Positions 45,506-54,173 of a stretch of DNA of 64,000 nucleotides are shown here, piece by piece. The stretch is from contig NZ_SPUJ01000003.1 in NCBI RefSeq assembly GCF_004522105.1, positions 248,001-312,000 of the forward strand, given 5' to 3'. Each line of letters starts with the position of its first letter. Position 1 is the stretch's first letter. This DNA is from Nocardioides sp. 1609. GTDB taxonomy: Bacteria > Actinomycetota > Actinomycetes > Propionibacteriales > Nocardioidaceae. The position numbers and the translations under genes are program-made. The notes beneath the pieces are model-generated. The model saw only the letters and a program-made list of their open reading frames with translations. It did no database searches and was not told where the DNA came from.

Positions 45506-46174
45506 CTACGGCGCACCCGGCGGAGCGGCCTCGTCGAGCAGGCCGTCCACCTCGGCGTAGCGCCGGCCCGTGGCGGGGCAGCGGAACCCGCCGTCGCCCT
45601 CAGGGACCAGGGGGACGCCGGCGTGGCCCACCCAGCGACGGAACCGCGCGGGAGTCCCCGCGACGAGCGCGAAGTCCGGGACGTCGTCGACGACGACCGC
45701 GCCCGCCGCGACCAGCGCCCACCGGCCGACCGTGACCGGGGCGACGCAGACCGCACGCGCACCCAGGCTCGCCCCCTCCCGCAGCCGGACGCCGACGGCG
45801 GACCAGTCGTCGGCGTCCTTGAGCCGACCGTCCGGCGTCACCGCGCGCGGGTAGGCGTCGTTGGTGAGGACGACGGCCGGCCCGACGAAGACGCCGTCCT
45901 CGAGTACGGCGGGCTCGTAGACGAGCGCGTGGTTCTGGATCTTGCAGCGATCGCCGACGACGGCACCCGGTCCGACGTAGACCCCCCGCCCGATCACGCA
46001 GTCGCGCCCGACCCTGGCCCCGGACCGCACCTGGGCCAGGTGCCAGACCCGGGTGCCCGGCCCGACCTCGGCCCCGTCCTCCACCTCGGCCGACGACGCG
46101 ACGCGCGGCGCGTCCTCGACGTCCGCCCCCGGTGGAACCACGGCGGGGAGGACGGCGGGCTGCTCGGCAGGCAT
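45506..46174 (-). CDS. Hexapeptide-repeat N-acetyltransferase (WbpD/WlbB-like)
   Basis: Predicted 222 aa left-handed beta-helix. Repeats such as VGPGTRVWHLAQVRSGARVG, CVIGRGVYVGPGAVVGDRC and KIQNHALVYEPAVLEDGVFVG match the WbpD/WlbB group, which acetylates the 3-amino group of UDP-sugar uronates. LTNDAYPRAVTPDG is also typical. A partner oxidoreductase (52075) and aminotransferase (56019) in this locus support a 2,3-diacetamido-sugar pathway. It is divergent from a glycosyltransferase. Confidence 0.88.
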   Translation of the reverse strand: MPAEQPAVLPAVVPPGADVEDAPRVASSAEVEDGAEVGPGTRVWHLAQVRSGARVGRDCVIGRGVYVGPGAVVGDRCKIQNHALVYEPAVLEDGVFVGPAVVLTNDAYPRAVTPDGRLKDADDWSAVGVRLREGASLGARAVCVAPVTVGRWALVAAGAVVVDDVPDFALVAGTPARFRRWVGHAGVPLVPEGDGGFRCPATGRRYAEVDGLLDEAAPPGAP

Positions 46175-46225
46175 GGCGCCATCTCACGGCACGCGGGGTC
46201 GGCGCGGTCGCGACCGGGCGGAGCA

Positions 46226-46247
46226 CTCCCCAAATTCGGCGACCCCG
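46226..46247. promoter_or_regulatory. CCCCAAATTCGGCGACCCCGG motif, also near 43632
   Basis: This sequence in the divergent region resembles CCCCAAACCGAGTGACACCGG at about 43632-43652. Both share CCCCAAA, a GAC near position 13 and a closing CCGG. Two related sites in the regulatory block and at the cluster head suggest a common regulator. Confidence 0.35.
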
Positions 46248-46339
46248 GTCGCACCCGGGCCAGGGCGCACCGCAACGAGGGGAGGCTGCGGGCCTCGGGA
46301 GACGAGGGACGGCCGAGGACACCGAGGGGCACACGCGAC

Positions 46340-47230
46340 ATGGACATCCACGAGGCCGGCACGGCGCGCGAGGCGGCAGTGGCCGGGCACCCGCGGGTCG
46401 GCGTGGTCGTCCCGGCGCACGACGAGGGCCGCGGGATCGCGGCCACCCTCGGCGCGCTGCGGGCCGGCGTCCCGCCGGGCCTGCTCGACGTCGTCGTGGT
46501 CTGCAACGGCTGCACCGACGACACCGCGGCGCGGGCGGCGCAGGCCTACCCGGAGGCCCGGGTGATCGAGCTCGCGACGCCGTCGAAGGCGGCCGCGGTC
46601 CGGGCCGGCAACGCCGCCTGTGATGTCTTCCCCCGGGTCCACCTCGACGCCGACGTGCGGCTGACCGGCGCCGACCTGCTGCTGCTGGTGGCGCCGCTCC
46701 TCGACGGCGACGTGCTGGCCACCGCGCCGCGCCGGGTGCTCCGGCACGACGGGACACCCGCTCTGGTGCGGTGGTACTACGACGTCTGGGAGCAGCTCCC
46801 GCAGGTCCGCAGCGGGTTGTTCGGCCGCGGTGCGTTCGCACTGAGCGCGGCCGGCCAGGCACGGGTCGACGCCCTGCCGGAGCTGATGAGTGACGACCTC
46901 GTCGTCTCCGACGCCTTCGCGGACGCCGAGCGCCGCGTCGTCGAGGACTCCGTGGTCGAGGTGCGGACGCCGGGCTCGGTGGCCGACCTGGTGCGCCGGC
47001 GCACCCGCGTCGCCACGGGCGTCACCCAGGCGAGTGCCGCCGGCGCCAGGCGGGCCGACTCCGCGACGACGCCGGCGACGCTGCTGGCCCTCGCCGTCCG
47101 CCACCCGTGGCTGGCTCCGCGGCTGCCGGTCTTCCTCGGGGTCACGCTCCTGGCGCGCCGATCCAGTCGCCGCGCGGTCCGCGCCGGCGACTACACCACG
47201 TGGTTGAGAGACGAGAGCTCCCGTGCCTGA
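46340..47230 (+). CDS. Glycosyltransferase family 2
   Basis: Predicted 296 aa. GT-A fold with VGVVVPAHDEGRGIAATLGA at the N-terminus, VVVCNGCTDDTA and the DxD-like VHLDADVRLTG near residue 100. Later residues include WYYDVWEQLPQVRSGLFGRGAF. Sugar and acceptor unknown. It overlaps the next gene by 8 bp (GTGCCTGA). The upstream in-frame region has no homology, so ATG 46340 was chosen. Confidence 0.85.
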   Translation: MDIHEAGTAREAAVAGHPRVGVVVPAHDEGRGIAATLGALRAGVPPGLLDVVVVCNGCTDDTAARAAQAYPEARVIELATPSKAAAVRAGNAACDVFPRVHLDADVRLTGADLLLLVAPLLDGDVLATAPRRVLRHDGTPALVRWYYDVWEQLPQVRSGLFGRGAFALSAAGQARVDALPELMSDDLVVSDAFADAERRVVEDSVVEVRTPGSVADLVRRRTRVATGVTQASAAGARRADSATTPATLLALAVRHPWLAPRLPVFLGVTLLARRSSRRAVRAGDYTTWLRDESSRA

Positions 47231-50200
47231 CCGACCGACCCGCTCGACGACCCCCCGGCTCCTGGCCGGGCTGGTCGCGGCCGCCCTCGTCGCGGTCGGC
47301 CTCGTCTCGCCCGTGGTGGCCCCGCCGGCCTCCGCCGTCGCCGCGCCGTGCGGTCCCGGCGGGAACCCCGTCGCCTGCGAGAACACCCTGCCGGGCACGC
47401 CCGCGAGCGTCTGGGACGTCGAGGGCGCCGGCGACGAGTCGATCCAGGGCTTCGCCACCGAGATCAGCGTCGACCTCGGCGACCGGGTCGACTTCAAGAT
47501 CGACACCGACGCGACGGCGTACGGCATCACGATCTACCGCACCGGCTACTACGGCGGCGACGGCGCCCGCGAGGTCGCGAGGGTCGTGCCGTCCGCGGCG
47601 CTGCCGCAGGTGCAGCCGGCCTGCATCACCGACGTCGACACCGAGCTCTACGACTGCGGCAACTGGGGCGTCTCGGCGTCCTGGACCGTGCCGACGACGG
47701 CCGTCTCGGGCGTCTACGTCGCCCGCCTCGAGCGGCCCGACAACCGCGACGCCAGCCACATCACCTTCATCGTCCGCGACGACGCGAGCGACGCCGACGT
47801 CGTCTTCCAGACCTCGGACCCCACGTGGCAGGCCTACAACACCTACGGCGGCTCGAACTTCTACCGCGGCGCCGGCAACGGCCGCGCCTACAAGATCAGC
47901 TACAACCGGCCGGTGCTGACCCGCGACGGGCCCGGCGGCCGCGACTTCTACTTCGCCAACGAGTACCCGATGGTCCGGTTCCTCGAGAAGAACGGCTACG
48001 ACGTCAGCTACATCGCCGGGGTCGACACCGACCGGTCCGGCGCGCGTCTGCTGAACCACGACGTGTTCCTCTCCGTCGGCCACGACGAGTACTGGAGCAA
48101 GGCGCAGCGGGCCAACGTCGAGGCGGCCCGCGACGCCGGCGTGGACCTGCAGTTCCTCAGCGGCAACGAGGTCTACTGGAAGACGCGCTACGAGCCGTCG
48201 GCCGACGCGAGCCACACGCCGTACCGGACGCTGGTGTCGTACAAGGAGACCTGGGACCGCGCGAAGAGCGACCCGTCGCCGGAGTGGACGGGCACCTGGC
48301 GCGACCCGCGGTACGCGCCGCAGAGCGCGGGCGCCGGCGTGCCGGAGAACGCGCTCACCGGAACCGCCTACATGGTCAACTACAGCGACCTGCCGCTCAC
48401 CGTCTCCGCGGCCGAGGGCAGGAACCGGCTCTGGCGCGGCACGTCGGTGGCCAACCAGACCAGCGGCAGCGTCGCCCTCGCGCCGCACACCGTCGGCTAC
48501 GAGTCCGACGAGGACGTCGACAACGGGTTCCGTCCGCCCGGGCTGGTGCGGTTGTCGACGACGACCGGGCCGGTGACCGAGTACCTCCAGGACTTCGGCA
48601 ACTCCGTCGCGCCCGGCACGACGACCCACCACCTGACGCTCTACCGCGCGCCGAGCGGGGCACTGGTCTTCGGCGCCGGCACCGTGCAGTGGACCTGGGG
48701 CCTGGACGCGGTGCACGACTCGCCGTTCGCGCCGGAGCCGGCCGACGCGCGGATGCAGCAGGCGCAGGTGAACCTCTTCGCCGACATGGGCGTGCAGCCA
48801 GCCACGCTGGGCTCGCCGCTGGTCGCCGCCTCGGCGTCGACCGACACGACGGGTCCGACGGTCGTCATCACCTCGCCCGCCGAGGGCGCGGCCCGGGCCA
48901 ACGGCGTCCAGGTGACCGTGAGCGGCACCGCGTCCGACGCCGGCGGCGGCCGGGTGGCCGGCGTGGAGTACTCCACCGACAACGGCGCGTCGTGGCACCC
49001 GGCCACCGGGACGACGTCCTGGTCGGCGACCTACCGCCAGCACGGCCAGGGGTCCACGCCGGTGCGGGTCCGCGCCGTCGACGACAGCGCCAACATCGGC
49101 GTCTCGGCCGTCCGGTCGCTCACGGTGAGCTGTCCGTGCTCGCTGCTCGGCGACGCCGTGCCGAGGACGCCGGCCGCCTCCGACACCGACCCGCTCGAGC
49201 TCGGCATCCGGTTCCGGCCGACGGTGGACGGCTTCGTGCCCGGGGTCCGCTTCTACAAGGGCTCCGGCAACGGCGGCACCCACGTCGGGTCGCTGTGGAC
49301 GGCGTCCGGCACCCGGCTCGCGACCGCCACCTTCGGCGACGAGACGGCGACCGGGTGGCAGCAGGTGTCCTTCTCGAGCTCGGTGCCGGTGGCTGCGGGG
49401 GAGACCTACGTCGCGTCGTACACCGCGCCCCAGGGCCGGTTCGCCGTGGAGACCGGTGCGTTCTGGTCCGCCGGCATCGAGGCACCGCCGCTGCGCGTCG
49501 AGGGCGGGTTCGGCACCCAGCCCGCGGGCGTCTTCGCCGACGCGGGCAAGTTCCCCGACAACAGCTTCCAGCGCTCGTCGTACGGCGTCGACGTGCTGTT
49601 CACGACCACCGACACCTCGCCGCTGGTGCTGACCGACCGCACCCCGCTCGCCGAGTCGACCTCGGTTCCGACCGGCACGACGATCACCGCGAGGCTGTCG
49701 CGGGCCCCGGCGAGCGGACCGACGGTCGTCGTGCGGGACGCCGGCGGCACCGCGCTCGCCGGCACCACGTCGTACGCCGCCGCGACCCGGACGGTCACCT
49801 TCACCCCGACGGTCGCGCTGGCGCCGTCCACCCGCCACACGGTGACGATCACCGCCACCGACGCGCTCGGCAACCCGGTCCAGAGCGGCGGCACCTGGTC
49901 GTTCACGACCGCGCGGCCGCCGTCGACGCCGGGGGTCTGCCCGTGCAGCCTCTTCGAGGACAGCACGCAGCCGACCTCGCTGGAGGACCGGGACGCCGTC
50001 GCGGTCACGCTCGGCGTGCGCTTCGTGCCGACCGTCGCCGGAACCGTCACCGCGATCCGGTTCTACAAGGGCCCGAACAACACCGGCACCCACACCGGCG
50101 TGCTCTGGTCGACGTCGGGCACCCGGCTCGCGCAGGGCACCTTCACCGGCGAGTCGGTGGCCGGGTGGCAGACCCTGACCCTCGCCCAGCCGGTGGCGGT

Positions 50201-52250
50201 GAGCGCCGGCACGGAGTACGTCGCGTCGTACCGCACGACGGCCGGGAGGTACTCGGCGACGCCGGGCCAGCTCTCCTCGGAGTACCAGCGCCCGCCGCTG
50301 CGGGTGCCGCGCAACGGCGGCGCCTACTCCTACGCCGACGCCTACCCGGGCAACACCTCGGGGGCGAGCTACCTGGTCGACGTGGTGTTCGAGCGAGCGC
50401 CCGCGCAGATCTCGGTGGTCGCCCAGGACCCGGCGCCCGGTGCCGGAGCCGTGCCGCGCTGGTCGCCGGTGCGGATCCAGCTCTCGGCGCCCCTGGCGGG
50501 CGGGTGGAGCCTCGCGGTGACCCGGCAGTCCGACGGCAGCGCGCTGCCCGGCTCGACGGTGCTCGACGCCGCGGGCACGACGGTCACGTTCACGCCGTCC
50601 GCGGCGCTGCCCGCCGATGTCGACGTCCGCGCGCAGCTGAGCGGCGCGGTGTCGACGGACGGGGCGGTGCTGCCCACCCAGACGTGGGGCTTCCGCACCC
50701 GCGCGGCCGACCCGGTCACCGCGCAGACCCTCTTCAGCGACCACGTGCCGCGCAACCTCGCGACCACCGACGCGGCGGCGGTCGAGGTCGGGTCGGCGTT
50801 CCGGGTGACCAAGCCCGGCAGCGTCACCGCGATCCGGTTCTACAAGGGGCCGGGCAACACCGGCACCCACACGGGCTCGCTCTGGACGTCGACCGGGACC
50901 CGCCTGGCCACCGTCACGTTCACCGACGAGTCGGCCACCGGGTGGCAGGGTGCCGCCCTGACCACCCCGGTACAGCTCACCCCGGGCGAGCTGTACGTCG
51001 TGTCGTACCTCGCCCCGAACGGGCACTACTCCTCGACCCCCGGCTTCTTCTCCGGCCCGTACACCAACGGCGACCTGACGGCGCCGGCCCAGCAGAACGG
51101 GCGGTTCCGCTACGGCGCGGGGGGCGGCTTCCCGACCAACGACTACGGGGCGGCCAACTACTTCGTCGACGTCGTGTTCGCCCCGACGCCGGTCACGGTG
51201 TCGGTCACCGGCCGCACCCCGCCGCCCGCGGCCACCGGGGTCTCGCGGGGCGCGAGGCCGACGATCACCCTGTCGGCGCCGGTCGCCGACGGCTACGCGA
51301 TGAGCATCCGGCAGGGCAGCACCGGCCTGCCGGCGACCCTCACCCGCTCGGCCGACGGGCGCACGCTGACCCTCGCGCCGTCGTCGCTGCTGCCGGGGAA
51401 CGCCGACCTCACGGTGTCGGTGACCGGCGTCGTCTCCGCCGAGGGCGCCGTCCTGCCGGAGCAGACCTGGACCTTCCGGACCGAGGAGGCGACCCCGGAC
51501 GGCGCGTCGATGTTCGCGGGCCTGGTGCCGCCGGTGCCCGCGGCGTCCGACAGCGGGTCGGTCGAGGTCGGCACCGTCTTCACGCCGGCCGTGGACGGCG
51601 CGGTGACGCAGGTGCGGTTCTACAAGGGGACGGGCAACGGCGGCACCCACGTCGGCTCGCTCTGGACGTCGTCCGGGACCCGCCTGGGGTCGGTCACCTT
51701 CACCGGCGAGAGCGCGACCGGGTGGCAGACCGCGACCTTCACGACGCCGGTGCCCGTCAGCGCGGGTCAGTCCTACGTCGTGTCGTACCTGGCGCCCCAG
51801 GGCCGCTACCCGGTGGGCGCGGGGTTCTTCGCGACCGCGTGGACCGCCGGCCAGCTCACCGCGCCGGCCGGCCAGAACGGCCGCTACCTGTACGGCGCCG
51901 CCGGCGGCTTCCCGACCGGCTCCCACAACTCGTCGAGCTACTACGTCGACGTCACCTTCCGGGCGGCCACGTCATCAACGTCGGGTATCGCGGCGCCGAC
52001 CTCCCGCGCGTCCGCGGCGGGTCGAGTCGAATACGTGCAGGGACCCGACGCCGGGTCCGACAGGGGGACACGAGATGACGACGAGCGCGCCACCACCAGG
52101 CCGGCAGGCTCCGGGGCGACCGCTGCGGGCAGCAGTGGTCGGGGCCGGGTACTGGGGGCCGAACCTGGCCCGCAACTTCCGGTCCAGCGACGCGTGGGAG
52201 CTGGCCGCCGTGTGCGACCTGGACCTCGCCCGCGCCGCGGCCATCGCTGA
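47223..52250 (+). CDS. Very large secreted protein: dimethylformamidase-beta-like domain, Ig-like domains and four DUF4082 repeats
   Basis: Predicted 1675 aa. Signal peptide (residues 1-39, cleavage near PPASAVAA). Residues about 45-540 resemble the N,N-dimethylformamidase beta-subunit C-terminal domain (FATEISVDLGDRVDFKIDTD; VGHDEYW). Next is an Ig-like unit (about 545-635). DUF4082 units start at about 636, 905, 1166 and 1428, each with VRFYKGxGNxGTHxGSLW and SYxVDVxF ends, separated by three Big_5-like domains. No sortase motif or LPXTG is seen. After residue 1580 the sequence becomes Ser/Arg-rich and runs 176 bp into the next gene in another frame, so a frameshift or unusual extension is possible. 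Likely a cell-surface or matrix protein; enzyme activity is not proven. Confidence 0.85.
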   Translation: MPDRPTRSTTPRLLAGLVAAALVAVGLVSPVVAPPASAVAAPCGPGGNPVACENTLPGTPASVWDVEGAGDESIQGFATEISVDLGDRVDFKIDTDATAYGITIYRTGYYGGDGAREVARVVPSAALPQVQPACITDVDTELYDCGNWGVSASWTVPTTAVSGVYVARLERPDNRDASHITFIVRDDASDADVVFQTSDPTWQAYNTYGGSNFYRGAGNGRAYKISYNRPVLTRDGPGGRDFYFANEYPMVRFLEKNGYDVSYIAGVDTDRSGARLLNHDVFLSVGHDEYWSKAQRANVEAARDAGVDLQFLSGNEVYWKTRYEPSADASHTPYRTLVSYKETWDRAKSDPSPEWTGTWRDPRYAPQSAGAGVPENALTGTAYMVNYSDLPLTVSAAEGRNRLWRGTSVANQTSGSVALAPHTVGYESDEDVDNGFRPPGLVRLSTTTGPVTEYLQDFGNSVAPGTTTHHLTLYRAPSGALVFGAGTVQWTWGLDAVHDSPFAPEPADARMQQAQVNLFADMGVQPATLGSPLVAASASTDTTGPTVVITSPAEGAARANGVQVTVSGTASDAGGGRVAGVEYSTDNGASWHPATGTTSWSATYRQHGQGSTPVRVRAVDDSANIGVSAVRSLTVSCPCSLLGDAVPRTPAASDTDPLELGIRFRPTVDGFVPGVRFYKGSGNGGTHVGSLWTASGTRLATATFGDETATGWQQVSFSSSVPVAAGETYVASYTAPQGRFAVETGAFWSAGIEAPPLRVEGGFGTQPAGVFADAGKFPDNSFQRSSYGVDVLFTTTDTSPLVLTDRTPLAESTSVPTGTTITARLSRAPASGPTVVVRDAGGTALAGTTSYAAATRTVTFTPTVALAPSTRHTVTITATDALGNPVQSGGTWSFTTARPPSTPGVCPCSLFEDSTQPTSLEDRDAVAVTLGVRFVPTVAGTVTAIRFYKGPNNTGTHTGVLWSTSGTRLAQGTFTGESVAGWQTLTLAQPVAVSAGTEYVASYRTTAGRYSATPGQLSSEYQRPPLRVPRNGGAYSYADAYPGNTSGASYLVDVVFERAPAQISVVAQDPAPGAGAVPRWSPVRIQLSAPLAGGWSLAVTRQSDGSALPGSTVLDAAGTTVTFTPSAALPADVDVRAQLSGAVSTDGAVLPTQTWGFRTRAADPVTAQTLFSDHVPRNLATTDAAAVEVGSAFRVTKPGSVTAIRFYKGPGNTGTHTGSLWTSTGTRLATVTFTDESATGWQGAALTTPVQLTPGELYVVSYLAPNGHYSSTPGFFSGPYTNGDLTAPAQQNGRFRYGAGGGFPTNDYGAANYFVDVVFAPTPVTVSVTGRTPPPAATGVSRGARPTITLSAPVADGYAMSIRQGSTGLPATLTRSADGRTLTLAPSSLLPGNADLTVSVTGVVSAEGAVLPEQTWTFRTEEATPDGASMFAGLVPPVPAASDSGSVEVGTVFTPAVDGAVTQVRFYKGTGNGGTHVGSLWTSSGTRLGSVTFTGESATGWQTATFTTPVPVSAGQSYVVSYLAPQGRYPVGAGFFATAWTAGQLTAPAGQNGRYLYGAAGGFPTGSHNSSSYYVDVTFRAATSSTSGIAAPTSRASAAGRVEYVQGPDAGSDRGTRDDDERATTRPAGSGATAAGSSGRGRVLGAEPGPQLPVQRRVGAGRRVRPGPRPRRGHR
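49130..51960 (+). repeat. Four intragenic DUF4082 repeats
   Basis: About 450-bp units start near 49131, 49938, 50722 and 51506, with periods of roughly 785-805 bp including the Ig-like spacers. Nearly identical runs such as CGGTTCTACAAGGG and the GGCACCCAC-rich stretch recur. Repeats of this length could recombine and change domain number. Confidence 0.8.
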
Positions 52251-53160
52251 GCCGACCGCCACCGCGACCGACGACCTGGCGCTCGTCCTGGACCGCGCGG
52301 ACGTCGACGTCGTCGCCATCGCCACCCCGGCGCACACCCACCAGGCGATCGCCGAGGCCGCCCTGCGCGCCGGCAAGCACGTCCTGGTCGAGAAGCCGCT
52401 GGCGCACACCCGCGCTGCGGGGGAGTCGATGGTGCGGCTGGCGGCTGAGCGCGACCTGGTGCTGATGGCCGACCACACCTACTGCTACACCCCGGCCGTC
52501 CTGGCGATCCGCGACATGGTGGCCGCCGGCGACCTCGGGGAGGTCCTCTTCGTCGACTCGGTGCGCATCAACCTGGGCCTGGTGCAGCCCGACGTCGACG
52601 TCTTCTGGGACCTCGCCCCGCACGACCTGTCGATCCTCGACTTCGTGCTCCCCGGTGGGCTGCGCCCGGAGTCGGTCTCCGCGCACGGCGCCGACCCGCT
52701 CGGGGCGGGACGCTCCTGCGTCGGCTACCTCGCGCTGCCGCTGCCCGGGGGAGCGATGGCGCACGTGCACGTCAACTGGCTCAGCCCGACCAAGATCCGC
52801 CGGATGGTCGTCGGCGGCACCCGTCGCACGCTCGTCTGGGACGACCTCAACCCGCAGCAGCGGCTCAGCGTCTACGACCGCGGGGTCGACCTGACCCAGC
52901 AGTCGGTCGACGCGGTCGACCGCACCACGAGCCAGATCTCCTACCGGCTCGGTGACACCTGGGCGCCGGCGCTGCCCGAGCACGAGCCGCTGCGCGCGAT
53001 GATCACCGAGCTGGCCGACAGCATCCACGCCCGACGCGACCCGCGCACCGGCGGCGCCGCCGGGCTGCGGGTGCTCGGCGTGCTCGAGGCGGCCAGCGCC
53101 AGCCTCGCGGCCGGGGGCGCGCCCGTGCCGGTCGGCGAGCGCTCCCTGGAGTCGGTGTGA
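52075..53160 (+). CDS. Gfo/Idh/MocA family oxidoreductase (UDP-sugar 3-dehydrogenase-like)
   Basis: Predicted 361 aa. Rossmann motif VVGAGYWGPNLARNF (near residue 20), ATPAHTHQAIAEAAL, and the catalytic-Lys motif HVLVEKPLA (about residue 100). Actinobacterial members in sugar clusters oxidise the 3-hydroxyl of a UDP-linked sugar to give a keto group for transamination. ATG 52075 has AGGGGGAC upstream. It overlaps the previous open frame by 176 bp and the epimerase by 4 bp. Confidence 0.88.
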   Translation: MTTSAPPPGRQAPGRPLRAAVVGAGYWGPNLARNFRSSDAWELAAVCDLDLARAAAIAEPTATATDDLALVLDRADVDVVAIATPAHTHQAIAEAALRAGKHVLVEKPLAHTRAAGESMVRLAAERDLVLMADHTYCYTPAVLAIRDMVAAGDLGEVLFVDSVRINLGLVQPDVDVFWDLAPHDLSILDFVLPGGLRPESVSAHGADPLGAGRSCVGYLALPLPGGAMAHVHVNWLSPTKIRRMVVGGTRRTLVWDDLNPQQRLSVYDRGVDLTQQSVDAVDRTTSQISYRLGDTWAPALPEHEPLRAMITELADSIHARRDPRTGGAAGLRVLGVLEAASASLAAGGAPVPVGERSLESV

Positions 53161-54173
53161 GCCGGCCGGCGGGCGGGCCGCTCGACGGCGCCGACGTCCT
53201 GGTCACCGGCGGGGCCGGCACGATCGGGTCCACCCTGGTCGACCAGCTGCTCGAGGCCGGGGTCCGGCACGTCGACGTGCTCGACAGCCTGGTGCGCGGA
53301 CGCCGCGCCAACCTCGCCGAGGCGCAGGCGTCGGGACGCACCACGCTCGTCGAGGGCGACATCTGCGACCGCGACCTCGTGCACGACCTGACCCGGGGCA
53401 AGGACCTGGTCTTCCACCAGGCGGCGCTGCGGATCACCCAGTGCGCCGAGGAGCCGAGGCTCGCGCTCGAGGTGCTCGTCGACGGCACCTTCAACGTCGT
53501 CGAGGCCGCCGCCGAGGCCCGGGTCGAGCGGCTGGTCGCGGCGTCGTCGGCATCGGTCTACGGGATGGCCGAGGAGTTCCCGACCGGCGAGCGGCACCAC
53601 CACCACCACGCCGACACCTTCTACGGGGCCGCGAAGTCCTTCAACGAGGGGATGCTGCGGGCCTTCGGCTCCACCCACGGACTGCGCCACGTGGCGCTGC
53701 GCTACTTCAACGTCTACGGCCCGCGGATGGACGTGCACGGTCTCTACACCGAGGTCCTCGTGCGCTGGATGGAGCGGATCGCCGACGGCGTGCCGCCGCT
53801 CGTCTTCGGCGACGGCACCCAGACCATGGACATGGTCTGCGTCCGCGACATCGCCCGCGCGAACGTGCTCGCCGCGACCGGGGGAGGCGTGGTCGACGGC
53901 GGCGTCTACAACATCGCCAGCGGCGAGGAGACCAGCCTGGCCGGTCTCGCCCACACCCTGCTGCGGGTGATGGGCTCCGACCTCGAGCTCGAGCACGGTC
54001 CCGAGCGCGCCGTGAACGGCGTCGTCCGGCGCCTCGCGGACACCACCGCCGCCACCCGCGACCTCGGGTTCACCGCCGAGGTCGACCTCGAGACCGGGCT
54101 GCGCGAGCTGGTGGCCTGGTGGGCCCCGCTGCGCGAGGAGATCGCCGCCTCCCGTCCGGTGGCCGTCTCGTGA
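53157..54173 (+). CDS. NAD-dependent epimerase/dehydratase (extended SDR)
   Basis: Predicted 338 aa. NAD-binding TGGAGTIGSTL, then FHQAALRITQCAEEP, active-site SSASVYG and YGAAK (Tyr/Lys pair near residue 158), and RYFNVYGPRMD. This matches UDP-glucose/UDP-GlcNAc 4-epimerases and dehydratases; which one is not clear. A run of five His residues near position 145 is unusual. It is coupled to both neighbours by 4-bp overlaps. Confidence 0.87.
   Translation: MSRPAGGPLDGADVLVTGGAGTIGSTLVDQLLEAGVRHVDVLDSLVRGRRANLAEAQASGRTTLVEGDICDRDLVHDLTRGKDLVFHQAALRITQCAEEPRLALEVLVDGTFNVVEAAAEARVERLVAASSASVYGMAEEFPTGERHHHHHADTFYGAAKSFNEGMLRAFGSTHGLRHVALRYFNVYGPRMDVHGLYTEVLVRWMERIADGVPPLVFGDGTQTMDMVCVRDIARANVLAATGGGVVDGGVYNIASGEETSLAGLAHTLLRVMGSDLELEHGPERAVNGVVRRLADTTAATRDLGFTAEVDLETGLRELVAWWAPLREEIAASRPVAVS

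Noticed and set aside
47142..51926. 1594-residue minus-strand frame across the large secreted protein
   Set aside because: It is a mirror of the repeat-rich plus-strand gene and shows no domain match.
47348..52078. 1576-residue plus-strand frame +2 in the large gene
   Set aside because: Out of frame with the signal peptide and DUF4082 motifs; very Arg-rich.
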